DNA from: Darwinibacter acetoxidans_A | GTDB lineage: Bacteria; Bacillota; Limnochordia; Darwinibacteriales; Darwinibacteriaceae | Direction: 5' to 3' | DNA length: 10,334 nt | Assembly: GCA_041936745.1 (NCBI GenBank) | Contig: JBHGWS010000010.1 | Span: 1-10,334 of the forward strand | Shown: positions 6,972 to 10,334 of the stretch, in pieces | Numbering within the stretch: the stretch's first letter is position 1 | How the letters are laid out: each line of letters starts with the position of its first letter | The notes under the pieces: generated by a model | What the model was told of the DNA's origin: nothing | What the model saw: the letters and a program-made list of their open reading frames with translations, nothing else | The model's database searches: none | Made by a program: the position numbers and the translations under genes

Positions 6972-7895
6972 TTAATAAACTTCCATCTTCATGCAGAAGA
7001 CGGAACCGCCCGATTTAATGAATTCCGATGTATCAATTCTCAGGACAATATAGCCTAAGCTTTCCAGTGCAGCGATAGTTTCATGGCAGGAATGTTGGAT
7101 AAGCACAACTCTGCCATCGGGTGAAAAGGCATTGCAGGCAAAATTCGGTGCATAGGCCTCTGCTTTTGGTACCTCAATCACGTTTTCGAAAAGCTCATGC
7201 AAAATTTCCATGCCGTCTTCTCCTACACCGGGGGGATAAGCTACACAAGTTTTATCGCTGACCAAACATAAGGTAGTGTTAAGGTGATAGAAATCTTGGT
7301 GGGTTAAATGGACGCCGATGACGGGGATGCCGGTAATTTCAGTTAGTTGTTCCAAAGCTTCTCTATCTGTGCGGTGGCGCTCGGTGCTGCCAAAGCCGGC
7401 GATGATTAAATTCTTGCCGGGAAACCACAAAGCGTCTCCCATGGCTTCAAAGCCGCCGCCCGCCAAATGATGGATCTTATAACCTTCGTTTTTGTACCAG
7501 GCTTCGAAATAGGCTACTTCTTTCTTCCGCTTTTCATGCCGCATATTACTCATTACGACTTCTTTGGCACCTGTTTCGAGATTTAAGAAGGGGAAACTTT
7601 GGTTGGCGGCAAAAACCGCATCCTCCATGCCCACGGGCCCGCTGATCAGATCAACTTCGTAACCGAGTGATTCGTAAAGGTCTTTAATGTAGTTCCACTG
7701 TTTTTTTGCCAGCTTGCGATCAACTTTGTTCAGAATAAGTTCGTCTCCCACACGGGTGGCCATGAATTCGTTGATGGCCTCCGTTACATCGAAATAATCG
7801 GGGGTGCACATTAATATTCTTTCGGTTGGTTTTTTATCCCGCAGATCACTGAGCTCAAAATCAAGATCCTGCAGCTTAATATATAATTTTTTCAC
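6972..7895 (-). CDS. Amidinotransferase-fold hydrolase, DDAH/arginine-dihydrolase-like
   Basis: A 307-residue member of the guanidine-modifying (pentein) superfamily, similar to proteins labelled N-dimethylarginine dimethylaminohydrolase (COG1834) and to the catalytic domain of cyanobacterial arginine dihydrolase (ArgZ/AgrE). Visible landmarks: CTPDYFDVTEAIN (30-42), FAANQ (95-99), GGGFEAMGD (146-154) with acidic Glu150 and Asp154, His204 in FYHLNTT as the general-base histidine, and Cys301 in SGGSVFCM as the nucleophile close to the C-terminus. The catalytic Cys/His pair is thus present. It is too short and has the wrong motifs for classical arginine deiminase ArcA. Family reactions include dimethylarginine or arginine to citrulline, or arginine to ornithine. 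Adjacent rocD, with no arcB or arcC in view, makes ornithine the more attractive product, but that is inference. The start is GTG at 7893-7895 with GGAGG 6 nt upstream; the preceding gene ends 38 nt away. Confidence 0.82.
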   Translation of the reverse strand: MKKLYIKLQDLDFELSDLRDKKPTERILMCTPDYFDVTEAINEFMATRVGDELILNKVDRKLAKKQWNYIKDLYESLGYEVDLISGPVGMEDAVFAANQSFPFLNLETGAKEVVMSNMRHEKRKKEVAYFEAWYKNEGYKIHHLAGGGFEAMGDALWFPGKNLIIAGFGSTERHRTDREALEQLTEITGIPVIGVHLTHQDFYHLNTTLCLVSDKTCVAYPPGVGEDGMEILHELFENVIEVPKAEAYAPNFACNAFSPDGRVVLIQHSCHETIAALESLGYIVLRIDTSEFIKSGGSVFCMKMEVY

Positions 7896-7933
7896 AGCTA
7901 ACCTCCGTTAAAAGTGAATGTTTTTAGACTAGG

Positions 7934-9274
7934 TTACGCAAGGTTGTGTTCTTTGACAAACTCGGCGAGAATCTGCTGTAAGTTGGGCTCGCCTATTTCC
8001 TGCAGATCGTAATGTACCCTGACTGTCCGGCCGGCAATGTCAACTACCCTGCTTAAATTAATCGGTGTGCCGATAATCACGGTGTCGCAGTCAATTTTAG
8101 CGATAGTTGCCTGCAGATCGGCAATCTGTTTGGGGCTGTAGCCCATCGCCGGGAGGACTTTGCCTACATGAGGATAGAGGCGCAGAGTTTCTGCTAGCGT
8201 CTCAACAGCTTCTTCCCGCGGGTCAATAATTTCTGCCGCACCGTATTTCAAAGCAGCTAGGGTACCGGCACCGATATCCATCTCGCCGTGCGTAAGAGTG
8301 GGGCCGTCTTCCACTATTAATACCCTTTGGCCTTTGATGAGTTCTGGGTTATCAACTCTAATGGGTGAGGCACCATCGACGACAACGGCAGTGGGGTTAA
8401 CTTTCCTAATGTTTTCCCGGACAGCTTGTATTTTCTCAGGCGGCGCCGTGTCGATTTTATTAATCAACACCACATCCGCCATTCTCATGTTTACTTCGCC
8501 GGGGTAATATAAAAGTTCATGGCCGGCCCTGTGGGGGTCAGCAACTGTGATCATTAAATCCGGCTCAAAGAAGGCAAAGTCGTTGTTACCGCCGTCCCAT
8601 AAAATGACATCGCAGCCGTTGGGGTCATTTTCCGCTTCTTTTAAGATTGCCTCGTAATCGACGCCGGCGTAAACAACGTTACCCCGCTCGATATGCGGTT
8701 CATATTCTTCCATTTCTTCAATGGTGCAGTTATGCTTGGCCAGATCCTCAATAGCCGCAAAGCGCTGTACTTTCTGAGCGGCCAAATCTCCGTAGGGCAT
8801 AGGGTGGCGGATGATGACAACTTTCAAGCCCATTGCCATTAATAATTCCGTGATCCGCCGGGAAGTTTGGCTTTTGCCCGTCCCGGTCCTGGTGGCGCAG
8901 ACAGCCACAACCGGTTTCGTACCTTTAACCATAGTATGTTTGGGGCCTAAAAGGACAAAGCTGGCCCCCGCAGCGTTGACAACGGAACTGAGGTTCATGA
9001 CTGCTTCGTAATGTACGTCACTGTAGGAAAGGACACAGCTGTCAACATTGTGCTCTTGAATCAGCTCAGCAAGTTTTTCTTGTTCATAAATAGGAATACC
9101 GGCCGGGTAAAGCCTGCCGGCAAGTTCCGCAGGATACTTTCTGCCGTGGATATCAGGTATTTGGGTAGCGGTAAAAGCCACTACATTATAAGCCTCGTTA
9201 TCCCTGTAATAAACGTTGAAATTATGAAAATCCCTTCCTGCAGCACCGATGATAATTACGTTTTGCTTTGACAT
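7934..9274 (-). CDS. Cyclic 2,3-diphosphoglycerate synthetase-family P-loop protein (COG2403-like)
   Basis: A 446-residue protein resembling the family of methanogen cyclic 2,3-diphosphoglycerate synthetase, often labelled predicted GTPase. In the archaeal enzyme ATP drives closure of a phosphoanhydride in 2,3-diphosphoglycerate. Layout: a Rossmann-like N-terminal domain starting IIIGAAGRDFHNFN (7-20), then a SIMIBI-type nucleotide domain with P-loop ATRTGTGKS (127-135), acidic DGGNND (227-232) and a GTPase-like NKID (272-275). A conserved C-terminal domain contains GYSPKQIADL (378-387) and IGTPINL (401-407). Whether it uses ATP or GTP, and whether it makes cDPG here, cannot be read from sequence; bacteria with such genes are generally not known to accumulate cDPG. 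ATG 9272-9274 has AGGAGG 6 nt upstream. It is the first gene of an operon with an arginine-type hydrolase and rocD, hinting at a role in nitrogen or arginine metabolism. Confidence 0.82.
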   Translation of the reverse strand: MSKQNVIIIGAAGRDFHNFNVYYRDNEAYNVVAFTATQIPDIHGRKYPAELAGRLYPAGIPIYEQEKLAELIQEHNVDSCVLSYSDVHYEAVMNLSSVVNAAGASFVLLGPKHTMVKGTKPVVAVCATRTGTGKSQTSRRITELLMAMGLKVVIIRHPMPYGDLAAQKVQRFAAIEDLAKHNCTIEEMEEYEPHIERGNVVYAGVDYEAILKEAENDPNGCDVILWDGGNNDFAFFEPDLMITVADPHRAGHELLYYPGEVNMRMADVVLINKIDTAPPEKIQAVRENIRKVNPTAVVVDGASPIRVDNPELIKGQRVLIVEDGPTLTHGEMDIGAGTLAALKYGAAEIIDPREEAVETLAETLRLYPHVGKVLPAMGYSPKQIADLQATIAKIDCDTVIIGTPINLSRVVDIAGRTVRVHYDLQEIGEPNLQQILAEFVKEHNLA

Positions 9275-9587
9275 AAACTTCCTCCTATCGTATTTTTTCG
9301 AACGAATTGAGGAGCGTGCCGGTTCAGCTGCCTGGTTAAAAGCGGTGGCTGTTTTGAATAGAGTATTTTAGTTGGCGTTTAAAAAGCGGTAAGAACGATA
9401 ATTCAACACGTCCCCGCAAGCTAAATTCACCCCCTAAGTGATAGTTACCCAACTGGTTGTAAAATCCTTCACATATGTAAAGGAAAGAACGAGGGATCAG
9501 CCGTAAAGGCAGGCCTCGTGAAGGGTTAAAAGCAGGCGCCGGTTTAACAAAGATTCCACTTCGGGTTATCATCTGTTTACATTCAAC
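9275..9587 (-). promoter_or_regulatory. Long structured 5' leader of the cDPGS-like operon
   Basis: About 310 nt separate the predicted transcription start (near 9587) from the first start codon, with no convincing coding sequence. On the minus strand the leader holds a GAGG/CCTC stem (9517-9514 with 9494-9491, extendable to ACGAGG/CCTCGT) capped by GCC/GGC. Downstream is CCTTTAC (9483-9477), which can fold with GTGAAGG (9472-9466) around ATAT. An upstream CCTTCAC (9524-9518) is a perfect competitor for the same GTGAAGG. Alternative pairings of this kind suit a cis-regulatory RNA. I see no T-box sequence or known riboswitch core, and no intrinsic terminator before the gene. The AGGAGG ribosome site (9286-9281) is not obviously sequestered. 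Confidence 0.4.
9466..9483. repeat. 18-bp near-perfect palindrome in the operon leader
   Basis: CCTTCACATATGTAAAGG is its own reverse complement except at one symmetric pair of positions (5 and 14). It is centred about 200 bp upstream of the cDPGS-like start and 110 bp downstream of the predicted transcription start. It could be a dimeric regulator's operator or, as RNA, a 7-bp hairpin with one G-U pair and an AUAU loop. Confidence 0.45.
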
Positions 9588-9593
9588 ACTTAA

Positions 9594-9622
9594 ATTTTAC
9601 CACTTCTCCCATTCTAATTCAA
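9594..9622 (-). promoter_or_regulatory. Sigma-A-type promoter of the cDPGS-like/amidinotransferase/rocD operon
   Basis: On the minus strand TTGAAT (9622-9617), a 17-nt spacer and TAAAAT (9599-9594) make a good vegetative promoter. It lies 60 nt after the stop of the amidohydrolase gene and about 320 nt before the first gene of the operon. Weaker promoter-like hexamers exist nearer the gene (TTGAAT and TTTAAA, 17 nt apart, around 9378-9406), so a second start is possible. Confidence 0.6.
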
Positions 9623-9681
9623 GAGGAACAGCCTTTTCCCAAGCCCACAGGCGCGCGGGCGGTTGAAACAATCGATTCGGT

Positions 9682-10334
9682 TCAATCGGCGGAAAACACC
9701 AACTGCCCAGCCACATAGGTAGCCTGCACCTTCATTTCCAGCAGGCGCCGTGGGTTAACTTCAAGGGGATTTTCCGGCAGAACTACAAAATCCGCCAATC
9801 TGCCTGCGCTTAAAGTACCTTTCTGTAATTCCGCCTGTTCTGCGTAAGCGGAGCCCAGTGTAAAAAGGCGCAGGGCTTCTAAAGGAGTTAAGCGTTCTTT
9901 TGGCTGCCAGCCATTCGGGGGAAAACCGCTTCGATCTTGCCTGGTGATTGCTGCATGCATGCCCCAGAGGGGATTACAATCTTCCACAGGGCAGTCAGAG
10001 CCCCCAGCAGTATTAATGCCTTTTTGCAGCATTGTCTGCCAAGCATAAGCGTATGCCATGTTTTCTCTGCCAATGCGCTCTTCGACAAAATGTAAATCAG
10101 TGGGGACAAAAACAGGCTGAATATCCGCGACGATGCCTAATTGGGACATTTTCAAAAATTGGTCAGCCCTGGCAATTTGACAGTGCACTACTCTAGGCCT
10201 GGCACTCCACTGCGGCTGCTTTTCTTTCGCCCTTTCAAAACTCAATAAAACCATATCCAAAGCTAAATCGCCAATGGCATGGACTGCAACCTGAAGATTA
10301 TCCCTTGCCGCGAAAAGCACTAATTCATCCAGCT
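9682..10334 (-). CDS. YtcJ-like amidohydrolase, C-terminal part only
   Basis: C-terminal part of a metal-dependent amidohydrolase of the Amidohydro_3/YtcJ group, TIM-barrel enzymes acting on amide or related C-N bonds; the true substrate of most members is unknown. The frame is open to the right edge (codons read L-D-E-L before the GTG at 10320), so the start and the N-terminal HxH metal motif are outside the window. Numbering from GTG 10320: HAIGD (14-18) and the His of VVHCQIA (46) are metal/active-site histidines, GGSDCP (107-111) holds the conserved active-site Asp109, and WGMHAAITRQ (119-128) is typical of the group. The ending, with DFVVL and a C-terminal YVAG-like strand, is the usual amidohydrolase beta-sandwich return. 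Around 215 visible codons out of a usual 530-550 suggests that more than half is missing. No clear terminator follows; the next operon's promoter starts 60 nt beyond the stop. Confidence 0.88.
   Translation of the reverse strand, partial: LDELVLFAARDNLQVAVHAIGDLALDMVLLSFERAKEKQPQWSARPRVVHCQIARADQFLKMSQLGIVADIQPVFVPTDLHFVEERIGRENMAYAYAWQTMLQKGINTAGGSDCPVEDCNPLWGMHAAITRQDRSGFPPNGWQPKERLTPLEALRLFTLGSAYAEQAELQKGTLSAGRLADFVVLPENPLEVNPRRLLEMKVQATYVAGQLVFSAD

Noticed and set aside
9350..9373. Possible arginine box (TGAAT/ATTCA-type half-sites) near 9355 on the leader
   Set aside because: Only one half-site is good; the partner is degenerate and the spacing is off by one from the ArgR/AhrC consensus.
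9336..9572. A 78-codon minus-strand reading frame in the operon leader, rich in arginine codons
   Set aside because: There is no ribosome site before its ATG, the composition (many Phe, Arg, Ser) is unlike its neighbours, and I recognise no domain. An arginine-rich leader peptide is conceivable, but the Arg codons are scattered rather than clustered.
9275..9600. T-box or known riboswitch in the long leader
   Set aside because: I find no T-box TGG-ACC core sequence, no stem-I landmarks and no terminator/antiterminator pair, nor a familiar riboswitch core.
9623..9681. GCCC/GGGC inverted repeat after the amidohydrolase stop as its terminator
   Set aside because: The stem is four base pairs with a 10-nt loop and no T tract follows.

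Overview
The window looks like a chromosomal segment of a Gram-positive Firmicute, most likely a clostridial lineage. Base composition is roughly balanced, Shine-Dalgarno (SD) sites are strong, TTG and GTG starts are used, and promoters look like sigma-A. It carries a Bacillus-type YhaO/YhaN DNA-repair pair, a LysM protein and RocD. I cannot name the genus. I see no insertion sequence, phage gene, tRNA, rRNA or CRISPR array.

Bases 1-4011 (+ strand) hold a YhaO/SbcD-like metallophosphoesterase cut by the left edge, followed 2 nt later by a YhaN/SbcE-like SMC-type ATPase with two membrane segments. They form one transcription unit, presumably for DNA end processing in double-strand-break repair. 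The ATPase lacks a normal start codon at the expected place; an ATC behind a good SD is the best candidate. Bases 4012-5001 (+) hold a drug/metabolite transporter (EamA family) with its own sigma-A promoter. Bases 5011-5514 (-) hold a small membrane-anchored LysM protein that converges on the transporter with only 9 nt between stop codons.

Bases 9622 down to about 5657 (-) form a three-gene operon. It has a sigma-A promoter, a leader of roughly 310 nt with competing hairpins, a P-loop protein of the cyclic 2,3-diphosphoglycerate synthetase family, an amidinotransferase-fold (DDAH/arginine-dihydrolase-like) enzyme, ornithine aminotransferase RocD, and a rho-independent terminator. Genes 2 and 3 can be read as arginine (or a related guanidino compound) to ornithine to glutamate semialdehyde. 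The role of the first gene there is not explained by known biochemistry and is the most interesting question in the window.

Bases 9682-10334 (-) hold the C-terminal part of a YtcJ-like amidohydrolase that runs off the right edge.
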